This document shows, piece by piece, positions 1 through 12,052 of a stretch of DNA of 64,000 nt; the first letter of the stretch is position 1; each line of letters begins with the position of its first letter. Position numbers and translations under genes: made by a program. The stretch covers positions 83,083,608-83,147,607 of the forward strand of contig CM034531.1 of the NCBI GenBank assembly GCA_020002185.1. The letters are read 5' to 3'. Source of the stretch: Paraescarpia echinospica. Taxonomy: Eukaryota; Annelida; Polychaeta; Sabellida; Siboglinidae. The notes under the pieces were generated by a model, which saw only the letters and a program-made list of their open reading frames with translations, had not been told where the DNA came from and searched no databases.

Positions 1-300
1 GCACTCCAAATACAGCCTATAATAACTATGTTTTTTTACACCTGTTATTGTTAGGACTCAAAATACAGCTCATAATAACTATGTTTTTTTGATACCTGTT
101 ATTGTTAGGACTCCAAATACAGCCCATAATAACTGTTTTTTTGACATCTGTTATTGTTTGCACTCCAAATACAGCCCATAATAAATATGTTTTTTGGACA
201 CCTGTTATTGTTAGGACTCCAAATACAGTCCATAATAACTGTTTTTTGTACACCTGTTATTGTTAGGACTCCAAATACAGCCCATAATAACTGTTTTCCA
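1..300. repeat. Minisatellite, ~53-bp unit, about 6 copies
   Basis: The phrase CTCCAAATACAG recurs at about positions 4, 57, 111, 163, 217 and 269, followed each time by a CCCATAATAACT-like stretch, a T-run and CACCTGTTATTG. The array is cut by the left window edge, so its true length is unknown. A 75-codon minus-strand open frame here comes only from the periodicity. Confidence 0.9.
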
Positions 301-1589
301 ACACCAACAAGATTTTAATTATTATAGTTGTCTGAATGCACTCAGTCAGTACGATATGTTGTATGTATAAGTATGTATACCTGGACTCAGTCATTTATAA
401 AATTATATTTTGAACCAATAAATGTTTTTCCTGGTAATGCTTAAAAAAAATATATTATCTGGTGAATTCATTATAAACACAACAGGTCATTTGGGGTGTT
501 TGAAATAAGGATTTCATTGAATCTTAATTAAACATATTATGTCTCATGAAAAATTACATGAGAATGAAAGGTACTGAGATCTTGAGGTGTAGCAAATAGT
601 TTAAAAGGCCCTCAAAGAGATGCGTTCTATGGTCAGTTTGAATGAGTCAGCTGTTCTGATATTATCTCAGCTTTTTAATTGCATGATAAGTCCTTTCATG
701 TGAGTGGAATTCTGATATGCTGCTAAAACACATCTCAGTGCTGCCAGTACAGTGCCAGTGCATGGTGCCAGTTCATCATCGTATGTGACTCCTACATAAT
801 AAGGACATTGTCACACGTTTCCGTATGTTTATGTCATTCATTTAACTTAATTTCACGTTAGTGTTCGTGGAATGAGCCATGTTGAGACGATCCCTCAGTG
901 TTTAATGGCAGGGTGTTTTAAGGTAACCTTTTACTAATGGGCGATTCCTTCAAGCAGACTATAAAACTAGCGTCTCCAGTTAGAGAGACTATTACTTTAA
1001 CCACTGCACAGCTGCCTACTCTTATTAAATAAAACAGGCAGGAAATTGGTTTTGCAAATGTATAGCATTAAGAGGAATTTTGACCTTTTCCATTTTATAG
1101 TTTTTTTTATGACTGAAACCACAGCTAACATTTGCTACAAATCAGCACCAACAGTAGGGTGGTTCTTAGAAATCAGACAAAAATGAAATTATATTTCTCA
1201 TGCTCTTACCCCCCAGAATTGTTCCTTGTCATTAAAAAAATCAAGAGACAAAGAGAGAAGACAAAATATTTATATCTAGGGGTAGCTCAAATGTCTCAAA
1301 TATTCAGAGTTTGAGACAATGTATTCAGTTACGAGCAGTTTGCTAATTTCCAAATAATGACAAACAAACAAAAAATCAACCAATAAACTGAATTGCATTA
1401 ATGATACTGTCATGAAATATTGTCATAAATAAGTAATGTCTTAGTGGCATACATGGTTCACATAATAAAACCACAGTTTCTGTTCAGATTCATCCTGTTA
1501 TTGCCTCAATGTGGGCCAAGTTCAAGCAACAGATTCTATGTGTATGACACTTGTTTCTCACTGTCCACTTTGTCCTGTTAAGATCTGTT
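301..1589. other. AT-rich non-coding stretch
   Basis: No convincing exon, RNA gene or transposon end was seen. Open frames are short and lack splice-site or codon-bias support. Confidence 0.5.
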
Positions 1590-3590
1590 TCCTGCTGTCT
1601 GGGTAGGCATGGTGGTGCTCCTCAACAACTTGCAGCAAGAACTAAAGCTGGGGCTCGCTTTTGGTCAGGAGGCCGCTGAATTCTTGAATCAGAGCAACTC
1701 TGCGTTCAGCATGGTCATTCACGACTTTCATTGTACAAACTGTCTCTCTCTAGCCTGCTTGAAGTCCTCTCGTTCCTCCCACATATCTGGATCGACTTGG
1801 AGAAATCCATCTGGAAGTGCCATCAGTTCAAACAATGCAGCAGACTTCAACGTGACAAAATCTTCCAGCTTCTTCTCTCGGAAAGATTTGAGGGCGACAG
1901 TAACCTTCTTTGTATGAGATGGAGTAGGATCCTGCTCTCTCATAGCGCTAACAATCAGCCTCTTTGTTGATGAACTGACCTGGCTGTCAAAAAAAGCCAA
2001 CCCAACAAGTGATTCTGATAGAGACCACAAGTGCTTGGCGAGCTTATCTGATGTAGCTCTCAAGGTAGCTGCGTGGATGGTTGAGAGTCAAGCACTTTAG
2101 CAGCAGAAAGTCATTGTATGGTGCACTTGCTGCTTGTGGAGCAGTATTCCACGTACAGAAAATACGCACACATCATGCAGCTCTTTTTCCTCTCTTGGGG
2201 TGAGTTTGAACTGGACTCGAAACATCCAGATCTTGAGAGCGTAGATAACCATGGCCATCCAGCAGGCATGATGCATGGCTCCAGGTAACATAAATCAAAC
2301 TCCTCGGCGAGGAACTGCTCACAGGAAGATCAACACTAATTCTAGGAACTCCCTATAGTCATCTCTTGGTTGACTCTCTTCCAGATGATTGTTGGCAAAC
2401 TCGATGGTGCTTTCCTTGATGTCTTCGACCAAGTTTAACACATCTTCACGTTCAATTCCCATTTCATATTTGCCTCAGTCGATGAACTCTCAGTCCTGTG
2501 AAACCGCTTGAACAGTGGCACCTCTGGAGAAGATGTGGATCCCATAAACACTTGAAATACTGCGCCAATGATGAGTTCCAAGATGTGATGTCTGCAGGCC
2601 AGTGACAGAAGCTCCTTACCAAGCTTTTGTCCAAGAGGACACAAGCACCAGCCAGCCGACCAGTAGTTGAGCTGGTTGTGTCGAAGCACATAGCTCGAAC
2701 TCTGTTAGCCAAGTCCCAGTCCTCCACGGCTTCGAAGACTGCTGCAGCCTGGGCTTTGAAGACTGCTGCAGTCTGGGCTTTGAGGACTGCTGCAGCCTGG
2801 GCTTTGAGGACTGCTGCAGCCTGGGCTTTGAGGACTGCTGCGGCCTGGGCTTTGAAGACTGCTGCGGCCTGGGCTTTGAAGACTGCTGCGGCCTGGGCTT
2901 TGAAGATTGCTGCGGCCTGGGCTTTGAAGATTGCTGCAATCTGGGCTTCGCCTGTTCCAGATGGAAGTTTGGTGACATTGAGCAACTGAGAAACTCCTAC
3001 CAGGGACGAGTGTCGGGAACTGATCAACCTTTTCTTTGCCCGTCAAATCAGGTAGAAATTTGCCGTCCCAGTGCATAACCAGTGCATAACCAGGGGCACC
3101 TGACCTCGAAACTCTGCCTTGAGACTTGCTGCTCGCTGAACACGATTTTTTATTCTCATTCGGCGAATCGATGATCTGTCAAGGGCAAGGCTGTCAAGAG
3201 TCTTATCCATACTCTTGGCTGTTTCAGCAATGACAAATGTTGCTTTACAGTCTGATACCTTTGTCCTGTCCTGTGCAGCTGCCAACTGTGGTGAAATGAC
3301 AGTTTTCCGAACTCTTTCTCTTCACTGACATCACAGAGCCGCCAACAGCCCCTTCAATCTCCTGCTCAGCTACATCGTGGTCGTCCTCATTATCGTCAGC
3401 TGATGAGCTGCTGCCAGACGAAACCAGTTCTATTGTGGCACTCTCTCTCTCTTCAGGGTATCTTCCATACAACAACGTCTAGCAAGCATTCGATCCCATC
3501 TATCTGCCACCTGCTTCTCCTTTGCAAACAACGTATTGTCAGCACCTGCCATGTATGCAAGTCTGATGTCATCATGTCTGCACTGTAGTC
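1590..3590 (-). pseudogene. Decayed transposon-type ORF (unnamed invertebrate repeat protein), multiple frameshifts
   Basis: Reading the minus strand from about 3590 down to 1590 gives one protein spread over several frames. In order: an N-terminal part with LFAKEKQVADRWDRMLARRC; an acidic Ser-rich linker; VSDCKATFVIAETAKSMD; VPLVMHWDGKFLPDLTGKEK; LPSGTGEAQ; DTTSSTTGRLAGACVLL; GKELLSLACRHHILEL; STSSPEVPLFKRFH; PGAMHHACWMAMVIYALKIW; LVGLAFFDSQVSSSTKRL; and KVVNDHAERRVALIQEFSGL. I recall this protein type as a high-copy uncharacterised repeat protein of invertebrate genomes and suspect a cut-and-paste transposase, with the CFDTTSS and HWDGK segments possibly holding acidic catalytic residues, but I cannot name the superfamily. 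Fragments lie in at least three frames and an in-frame stop follows the LLTKSEPQL segment near the C-end, so the copy is dead. No terminal repeats were identified. Confidence 0.7.
2733..2950 (-). repeat. 24-bp coding tandem repeat inside the transposon ORF, 9 copies
   Basis: Nine near-identical 24-bp units of the form GACTGCTGCRGCCTGGGCTT plus TGAR lie between the SGTGEAQ segment and the VEDWDLANRVRAMCFDTTSS segment of the decayed ORF. On the coding strand each unit reads as eight residues, KAQAAAVF or KAQAAAVL. Because 24 is a multiple of three, the expansion keeps frame, and all six frames stay largely open, producing several shadow ORFs. Confidence 0.9.
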
Positions 3591-5404
3591 TGTCTGGGGG
3601 GGTGTATTGTCTATTGAGCATGTCATGGTCATGAACTGATACATGTATACATGGTATATACATTGTTTAGGATAATAGCATGCATAATTATGTTCTGAAT
3701 CTCAGTTTCATATTATTATAAATGTAACCTGCCCTAATTATATGTTGGCTGCCGCTTAGGAAATATCCTAAATTTCAACATCATTGAGGTACCTCTAAAT
3801 ATTGTTCAAATGTGCTCATATTTTGTGAGAAATTTTATATATTGGAACAAAATCAGAGGGTAAGAAGATGACATATCAAAACTTCATAAATAAGGACCGC
3901 CCTAACCAACAGGTGTCTTGATGGGAGAAAAATAATTGTTTTTTTTGTACAAAATGCATGTCAGCGTCTATAGAAAACACCATTGTATATTAAAAATTGT
4001 GTTTAAAAGTGAAGCCTATGAGCCCACCGGTGTGTTCTGTATTAACTGTTGTTAAGAGTCAATTAGACCAGTTTGTATACCGGGCTGGAAGAGGCAGGGG
4101 TTTACCTGGATGTTTGTGTTCAAAGGTCTTCGGGACCCCCAGCCTTCTTTTAAGGGGGTCCCAAGCCTGTAGCGAGGGTCCCACTTATTGCTCTTTTTTG
4201 ATTGTAAGTATTGTTTTTAAATACTGTTTCATTTGGTGATGTTTTCCCTGGATAATCGATGTAGTTTTGGAAGCTAGAGCAGCCCTCCTCACTTATGAGC
4301 TGCTAGATGCTTTGGCTTGCGTGAAAATGTCATATTGGGAGATCTGCTAAGGCTAAGCTAAGGTTATCGAGGAAGCCACGAGTCACTTTGTAAGGCTTCT
4401 GAATTTGTTTCGGTGGCGGGAAACCTGACCGTGGTGATGGCAGTAGCATTGGAATAACCAATAGGCGGCAGATGGAACTGTGCATTACTTTGTGGACACT
4501 TAATTGTGACCTTGTGTAGAATCCGGGCCCACCCCGATTTCAGCATTATGACAGTTGTGCCTCAAATGCGTATATTCCATCAGTCCACATCATTTCAGGA
4601 ATATAATGTCCCAAATAGCGCTCGCTCCGGTTTGAATCAGCGCGTACCGCTGGGGTTACTGCACAGTTAAATCGCTAACTGGAGTGCTATTTGGGCTTCA
4701 AAAGTGGCCTCAAATATTTTATAACAATGTGCTGTATATCTGAAACAATGTGGAATGGTGGCATAAACACACTGAGGTATCAAACCTGTTCGATTGTTGG
4801 CCGAGCGATTGGCGCGATCGGCCCCGGAATGGGAGTCGGGATCGGAGTGCTTGCACTATCTATTGTCACCGTACAATCAGTCATTTGTTTGCTAATAACA
4901 AGCGGTTAGTTATACAAAATAATGTTCGTAAGTCGCTTTGTTTTTCATTGCTATAACTCAAATAAATTAGGAAGTCTTAAAACGCATAGCGACTGCTCAA
5001 ACCTTGAAGCCTGAACGGACATGCGCACGGATTGCAATGGTTTTCTGTTTCGCGAATCAGTCCCTTGAGGCACTTCGCAAAACTACGCGCAGGGCGGTGC
5101 CACATGGAGGATTAGGCACCTGTCGGAATCTAGTCGGAATTGGGAAACATACACCTACGGGAATGACTATGTGGAAGGACTCATGAAAAGAAATACCAAA
5201 CGAACTGATTCGGTAATAAACTACCAAGTTAAACGCATTCATATTCAATGTATATTTTTGTTGTATGTCATTGATACGCATGCGTCCTGTGGGACGCAGT
5301 GATTATTTTCCGGATACTGTTTCTATGCGTGTAGGATGCAGGATCTTGCGTCCCGTAAACCCCTGAAGAGGTGTTGAAGATGCGAAGTTATTCATTCTGA
5401 ATAA
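3591..5404. other. Non-coding stretch with small inverted repeats
   Basis: No gene was seen. A 9-bp inverted repeat GGGACCCCC/GGGGGTCCC with a 13-base loop sits at 4132-4162. A GCGTCC motif occurs three times at 5281-5361, twice as a small hairpin. GC rises around 4800-5100 without a supportable exon. Confidence 0.4.
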
Positions 5405-5957
5405 AGTGTATACTCACCTTGAGAAGTCAACTGCTCATGCCAAGATTCTCTTCGCTGATTTTTCATTGGCTTTTAATTTGATGCAGCCTTATATCTTACC
5501 CCATAAACGCATTTCTGATTTTAATCTTAAAAACCAGCTTGTTACCTGGATTGTTGATTTTTGTCATGTCGTCCTCAGTATGTTTTTGTGAATGGGAAAT
5601 GTTCTGACATGATGTTGACACACATGGGTTCGCCTCAGGGTTGTCTTGTACACTGACAGTTGCAGAACAGGTTTTTTAGTGAAATTTGCTGATGACAGTG
5701 CCTTACTTTCACTTCTCTTTGGTTCCCACCAAGATCATGGCCTGGCACTGAGATTTTGTTGAGTGGTTTGATGACTCCTATTTATTAGTTGAATGTATGT
5801 AAACCCAAGGAGTTAGTAATAGATTTCAGAAAACACAGTCAAAGTCCTGAAAAAAACACCATTCATGATCAAGAGGTTGAAATTGTCAGCAAGTACAAAT
5901 ACTTAGGCTTAGATGGGGTAACAACACTGAAATAATCGTCAAGCAATGCAGGGATGC
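5405..5957 (+). pseudogene. Non-LTR retrotransposon RT fragment (CR1/Rex1-like), left half
   Basis: The reverse-transcriptase palm can be followed in order despite frameshifts. The motif-A region AKILFADFSLAFN starts near 5430, then QLVTWIVDF, then FVNGKCSDM and MGSPQGC (motif B). A deletion joins this to LYTDSC and then FLVKFADDSALLSLLFGSHQ (motif C, A-D-D) near 5670-5740. It continues through FVEWFDDSYL, VIDFRKHSQS and KYKYLGL into NNTEIIVKQCR, where similarity stops near 5957. At least two frameshifts and an internal deletion make it non-functional. The 3' part of the same element resumes at 7410. Confidence 0.8.
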
Positions 5958-7409
5958 CTTCCATTATGGATTTTCTGTAATCGTTACGGAAATTCAACTC
6001 GGATTACGGCATTACGGAAACTGCCGCAGTATTACGGGAATGCAAATATCCGACTCCAGAAAATGATACACACTAAAGAATTCCTAAATCTATAAATAAT
6101 GCTGCTCAAGATGCCCTGAAGGAACTGTCATTGTTCACTTGTTACAATTTATCAACAAATATTTAGTCCACTACAAGTTCTACAAAGTCAGTATGTGACG
6201 CCATCCAATGTTGTGCCTGTGTACAGTGTTACAACTTTGACTGCCACCAGCCTGCTGATGACTGCCCTGGCAAGTAAGCATATTAGAAGTGAGACCACTG
6301 TTAGACTTCCTGTTGTGTTAAAACATAGTCCCCTGAAAATGGTGATATTTTAAATTTGAGACCCTTTTTTTCACATAGCACACGGTGCTGAAAAACGTGG
6401 TTATTTTGGTCAATATCGATCCACATTGTGCACGCATGCGTTTTAAAAAAGCCGAAGGTATGTGATTTTGACGAAATTTCATCAGTATATCAATGACAGG
6501 ATAGCAGTGGCTGTGAATGAATTTCAGATTTTTGTCAGGTACGATTTTCTTATAATCTCACAAAACATTAACATTGTCGCCAATGGGAAATCTAACAGTG
6601 GTCTCACCCCATTATTATGTCTGCACCTGTCAGTCAATAGCAATTACAGCGGCCAAACAATATTAGTGTCATTAATGCGCGTCTAAACATTAATAAAATT
6701 CACAGGTGTAGAATGATATAATGAAATAAATAAATAAAAAAAAAGTTAGGTAGAACCATTAAATTACATTAAATAGATATGGTTTTCTGAAAGTTACGAA
6801 TATAATTATAAAATGTCTTAGAAGAATACAAAATGAGTATTATAATTGTTGCAATAGCAATATAAAACTATCATATTTTTATTCAAAGGTTTTTATTTGA
6901 ATTCAACAATTTAACTGTCATTGACTGTTAGTAAAAATTATAATGTTTCCTGCTGTGTGTTGTAAATTTAGAAGCTCGTTGGATGATTATTGGCTATCCA
7001 CTGGCGCTGTCTGTCTCATGGTGATCCTCTAGAGACGGTGATGCTCTAGAGACGTAAACATTTGGGCATGTCTGGCCATGCGTGCACTTTGACAGCTGTA
7101 ATTAACACAATGTAACTTATTGGATATTACTAAACAAGCATCCCTTTGAAGTGCTAACGGATGAACTTAACTGCCAACAGGAGTTACACTGTAGCAACAA
7201 TAATTATGTTGAAACAGAGTATATCTACTTTTGATGATTAAATTAGTAACTTCCTGGATTCCCAGGCACCATGAACAGGCCGGGCTTGTCACTGTATATC
7301 TACTTCAGAGAAAGGTTTGATTGGCAACCCTCTGGACCGGGAGCGGGGCGGGATGTGATGGGGGGGGGTGCAATGGGGGGTCATTACGGAAATTGTTTTT
7401 GTTTCGTAG
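5958..7409. other. About 1.45-kb foreign segment splitting a LINE
   Basis: The segment separates the two halves of one LINE ORF: NNTEIIVKQCR on the left and TEKCQQNLYFL on the right. Its ends carry the same short phrase, TTACGGAAATT, at about 5984 and 7384. Several ATTACGG repeats cluster near the left end and a G-run tract lies near the right end. No transposase was recognised inside, so it may be a non-autonomous insertion. Confidence 0.5.
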
Positions 7410-8036
7410 GCAGCACTGAGAAATGTCAGCAAAACCTGTACTTTCTTAGAAAACAACTCATTTTCTGTTGATAAACAATTTTAAACCTGTTTTACAAGTC
7501 TTTTATTCAGAGTGTTCTTTACTCTTTTCTTTTATCTGCTGGTATTTCAACCTGAGTGTTAAAAACAAGAACAGTTTACAGAAGATTGTACGTGTCAGCT
7601 CCAAAATAATCAGAGAGACTCAGAGAGACATCACTCAGTTTTGTGAACAACAGGTACTTAGGAAGGCACATTCTGTTTTAGCCAATGATACTCATGCTCT
7701 ATATCCCATGTTTGAGACTCTGCCGTCGGGCCGCTGTTTTAGGTTCCCCTCGTGCAAAACAAACCGTAAGAAGTTATCCTTTATTCCTGCTGCCATCAGT
7801 CTTTCTAACAATGTGAGTGGTTCTATATATTTAGTGCTTACAGTGAGAAGAAATCCACTCCATGTGTTCATGTGATCAATTTTTCTTTTTGTAACTATGA
7901 TGACGTGAGCCAGTAATACGTTGTTACCTATGTTGTATTTTAATATTGTATATATATATATGTACTTTTTATAGACTGTACCCGGCCAAACGACGATGTA
8001 ATTGTCCTTACAGGGATGAATAAAGTTGTATTGTCC
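7410..8036 (+). pseudogene. Non-LTR retrotransposon 3' half (CR1/Rex1-like ORF2 tail and 3' end)
   Basis: The frame reads EKCQQNLYFLRKQ, then (after an in-frame stop) FYKSFIQSVL-like sequence, NLSVKNKNSLQKIVRVSSK, IIRETQRDI, VLRKAHSVLAND, ETLPSGRCFRFPSCKTNRKK and SFIPAAISL. That order is typical of the C-terminus of CR1/Rex1/L2-type LINE proteins. The 3' untranslated part ends in GATGAATAAAGTTGTATTGT near 8034, the usual short tail of this group. With 5405-5957 it forms one interrupted element. Confidence 0.8.
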
Positions 8037-8311
8037 CCAGCCTCCCTATCATTCAGGACAAACCTGTTTGTTCGAGCACAATTTTGACTTGACTTGAATC
8101 CATTCAGCTCACATTCATAGTGCAGTGATCATTCATGTACATAATTGGCTTTACAGTTGCAGGTATTGATATTTGACAAATTAGTGTTTTTTCTCACCAA
8201 CTTGTCGACTTGGTCTAGAAAGTGCACTTGGTACACATATTATTGATCTGTATTCACAAAAACATGTTTTCGACAATTTGCTCTTTTGAGAAACTTGCGA
8301 ATATGCGAACA

Positions 8312-8612
8312 GCATGACTCTTTGAGACTGCCAGTCATGTACTGGACACAGTGAACATGACTCTTTGAGACTGCCAGTCATGTATTGGACACAGTGAACA
8401 TGACTCTGAGACTGCCAGTTATGTACTGGACACAGTGGACATGACTCTTTGAGACTACCAATCATGTACTGGACACAGTGAACATGACTCTGAGACTGCC
8501 AGTCATGTACTGGACACAGTGAACATGACTCTTTGAGACTGCCAGTCATGTACTGGACACAGTGGACATGACTCTTTGAGCCTGCCAATCATGTACTGGA
8601 CACAGTGGACAT
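8312..8612. repeat. Minisatellite, 43-bp unit, about 7 copies
   Basis: The unit contains GACTCTTTGAGACTGCCAG followed by TCATGTACTGGACACAGTG and AACAT. Two copies lack TTTG and are 39 bp, so the period alternates. The 135-codon minus-strand frame over it is a periodicity artefact. Confidence 0.9.
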
Positions 8613-11124
8613 GCTGCAGAGGAGTAGACTTTGACGACAAGCTGGAAGATGATGTCTTCATTTATTGTTCTCTCATTTCAGTCTCAGAAATGTTATCAAA
8701 GGTACATTGATAACAATACAGACTTCTGTAGCACCTGTTTGCTCAGGAACTGGACCTCAAACAGGGGTGCAATGGTGCATAAGTGCAGTTTAGAAAAAAA
8801 CTATCTTGAGTAATTTGTGGAACATTTTACGATGATTGTAATGTGATGGTGCTCCTACACAGTTTATGTTAACATTTTACATACTTGAGATTTAATAATA
8901 GTAGAATTGATAATAGGCACTAGTTATTAGTGGGGGTTATCCAGCAACATACTAATTAATGCTAACCTGTGGCATGCTAATACTAACCAGCAATCCTACG
9001 TTGTGGCCATTCTTCAACAGTGTATCATCTACCATTGGGATTGACAGGTATCGCTTGTTCCCACTTTAGATCAACAATGTCATTCTTCCTTCTAATTAGA
9101 TTGTTTTGGTTATTTTAAGATATCTTTTAATCAGTGTGCAGACAGAGTATGCTCAAACATTGGCCTTCTTGCAAAAAAGATGAAACACCTTGAAGACTAA
9201 GTGCAGTGTTAGCACCGTCCTGCAAGGCATGGATGGAGTTAGTTGTTTATTTGGCAACATACGCATGTGTTCTCTCACACTGTGCTGTTGCTTTCAACAT
9301 CTGTACCAGAGTCGCTGCAGGTCAGTTGAATCACAGATAGGAGTTAGCTTCTAGCAACTGCTCTACAGTCTACACTGAGTAATTGGAACGTCTCAGAAAC
9401 GTGGAACAAATAAGTCTGTGCTCCTAACAGAAAGTGTTGCTGGATGTAAAGTAGAGGGAGTGGTGCACCAGTTCATCTCAAACAAATTGTGGGTTTGTCA
9501 GTATAGAATGGCATATTGTGCATTGACCGTGTGCAAGATTTGTAAGGAATTGTGTGTAGTTCAAGTTAAATATTCACTTTGTAATAAACTGGAAAGAGAT
9601 ATTTTGACCAAAAGGTTTAACCCAACTTCCCCATAGAACATCATGTAACTTGGTGGTGCATTTTTGGCAAACCTACCCTGGGTGGTAGTGTACTGAAGCA
9701 GAGAAGACTCGCACATTTGCAGGTTACCCAAAACTTACTATCAAAGTCAGTTCTTTCAACAGTGTCATCAAAAAGTATTTTATTAAACTGATTGCATGTG
9801 ATAGTTATCCCCACACTAAACATTTGAACCTTAACAGACCTCTTTCAGACTGAATTAAAGTTTATTCTAAACAATGTTTTTAACCGGAACAAACTACACA
9901 GATTCACACCTCCTTTCATTGCATGTTTTGAAGCAACAAGTTGTTTACTTAATTTATCCAGTATGTAAACTATTTGAAACTCGGTATCAGCCAAGTAAAC
10001 TAACAATAACTGCATGTCAATTAGTGCCCAAGGAATTGTGCCCTAGTTCAGTGATAAAGCACAGTTGGAATCATTAATCAGGGATAATCTACTGTTTTAT
10101 TTTTAGCAGGCACATGTGATTACTGTGTCAACTTGGTAGAGCCATTACAAACCTGAAGCCATGGTTGAGCGCTCAACTGTGAAACCGGGCAACCGGGCAA
10201 CTTGACAAATTCATCAGTTCAACTTGTGACTATAATATCATCAGTGTTTATATTGTACAGATTATTATAATCTTAGAAAGATTAAAGCATTGTTGCTATT
10301 CTCCTCAACAGTCGTTAATCCTTGGTAATCTTTCTTATTTCTGTACAACATAGTTTATACCAAACTAACCAGTGTCTGAGTCACAAACAGTGTCCTACAC
10401 TTTGAGGTATTGTGTCAGTCCCAGAATAGACAGGCACTGATACCAGTTGCTACAGGTCAACGTAACACTCACTCTTAGTGTTGTTCATGCAGGTCGCAAA
10501 TGTTCTTATTTTTAGATCAAACAACATCTATAGGGCTCTTGGTTGGAACAAACAACATGTTATGTCCGGTGATTTATTAGCGGTCATCCACGTTGTTGAT
10601 CAGTCACTGAATAGAGACAGGAATGGTCATAGATAGGCTTGTTCCTGTGAGTTTGTTTTTCTCTGGCATCACTAAACACCTGTACTTTGGTAAACAAGCT
10701 GTCAGCTGGACCCCCATAATCACAACTCCTCAGGGTCTGTGGTCTGGGGGGACCAGGCACCTGGGAATTTCAGGTAATAAAAGAAAAATGGTTGAAATTG
10801 ACACTTCATGTGTGTACAAAAACAACATCGCCATTCTTTTTGTCATCCGTGATGGCTTGACGTAGCCAAAGGCCGTATATCAATAAAAGACCGTGAAGCG
10901 CGCGCAGTTATCATTGTTTGAAAAAAAACGACGTCAAACAGCGGCTTGTCCGCCGTTTTGGAGGCGCGCCAGTCCAGCGTATATGGAGTTTCCGGAATGT
11001 TCGCGCAGAGAAAATGTAACTCTGAGTTATCACAGCTGAAACATTGGATAATGACGTCAATTTTTTAATTGTATACGGCATAGTAAATGCCTCCACACAG
11101 GACATGGGAACGAAGAGGTAGAAT
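8613..11124. other. Non-coding stretch
   Basis: No exon, RNA gene or mobile-element terminus was supported. Only short random frames are present. A GC-richer, CpG-containing patch at about 10880-11010 could be the edge of an unrecognised repeat. Confidence 0.4.
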
Positions 11125-11872
11125 ATACAATGGGGGGTACTGTACTAAGTACTACTGTAAAAGAAAAGGACTTAGGGTTAACCATTAGTGCTGACATGAA
11201 GGTTTCAGAGCAGTGCGGAATTGCAGCTTCAAAGGGAAATTAAATCCTTGGATTAATTAGGCGAAACATAACGTATAAGGAAAAAGAGCTAATAATACCG
11301 CTGTACAAAACAATAGTTAGGCCTCATTTAGAATATTGTATTCGAGCGTGGAGGCCATATCGCAGGAAGGACATAGATATGCTAGAAAGAGTGCAGAGGA
11401 GAGGAACTAAAATGATACCAAAACTGAGGGATCTTAGTTACGAAATACGCCTAAAAAAATGCGGTTTAACAACACTAGAAACCAGGAGATTGAGAGGAGA
11501 TCAGATAGAAGTGTTTAAAATATTGAAGGGTTATGAAAATATTGATAGAAATATTTTTGTCTCAGTTAAGAAAGATAGAAGGACTAGAGGACATGAACTT
11601 ACATTGACAAAGGAGCAGAGTAGATTGGATATAAGAAAGTTTTCTTTTTCACAAAGGACTGTAAATGAATGGAATAGATTACCTGCTGATTATGTGGGTG
11701 CTAGTAGCGTGAATATGTTTAAAAATAAAATCGACACATACCTCAGACGGGCGGGATACACATAGATAAAAGGGTCGGACTCTCGATAAGCCAAAGGGCT
11801 TCCTTGTCCACCTGCCGCCTAGAGTTAATTCTCTGGGTGGCAATCTTGTTAAATCTTGTTAAATCTTGAACA
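11125..11872 (+). pseudogene. Non-LTR retrotransposon C-terminal fragment (jockey/CR1-type)
   Basis: A continuous reading from about 11130 gives KEKDLGLTISADMKVSEQC, IRRNITYKEKELIIPLYKT, VRPHLEYCIRAW, then the 128-codon frame from 11379 with MLERVQRRGTKMIPKLRDLS, TLETRRLRGDQIEVFKILKG and FSFSQRTVNEWNRLPADYV. These are standard phrases of the domain following the RT palm in jockey/CR1/L2 elements. One in-frame stop follows KGN near 11240. The frame ends at 11765, and the 3' end carries three copies of TTAAATCTTG-like sequence at about 11845-11870, which looks like the short tandem tail of a CR1-group LINE. The element is strongly 5'-truncated. Confidence 0.85.
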
Positions 11873-12052
11873 GGATGAAAAGGAAGAACACTTTTTAATT
11901 GGTATTTTAGTGTGTTTGTTGTTTTGACGGGTATCTTATGAATACAGTGGTTTGGCTATTGTATTAACTCATAAGGTCCACTGCGGAAATAAGGTCATTA
12001 CATGTGCGTAATTTCTCTTTGATGTTTTCTTGTATCGCATTTTGTATACACC

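Noticed and set aside
4132..4162. Hairpin GGGACCCCC/GGGGGTCCC as a terminator or structured RNA
   Set aside because: Isolated short stem with no neighbouring gene; a terminator role makes no sense in this genomic context.
10911..11105. 64-codon minus frame in a GC-rich patch
   Set aside because: No recognisable domain, no splice context; likely part of an unidentified repeat.
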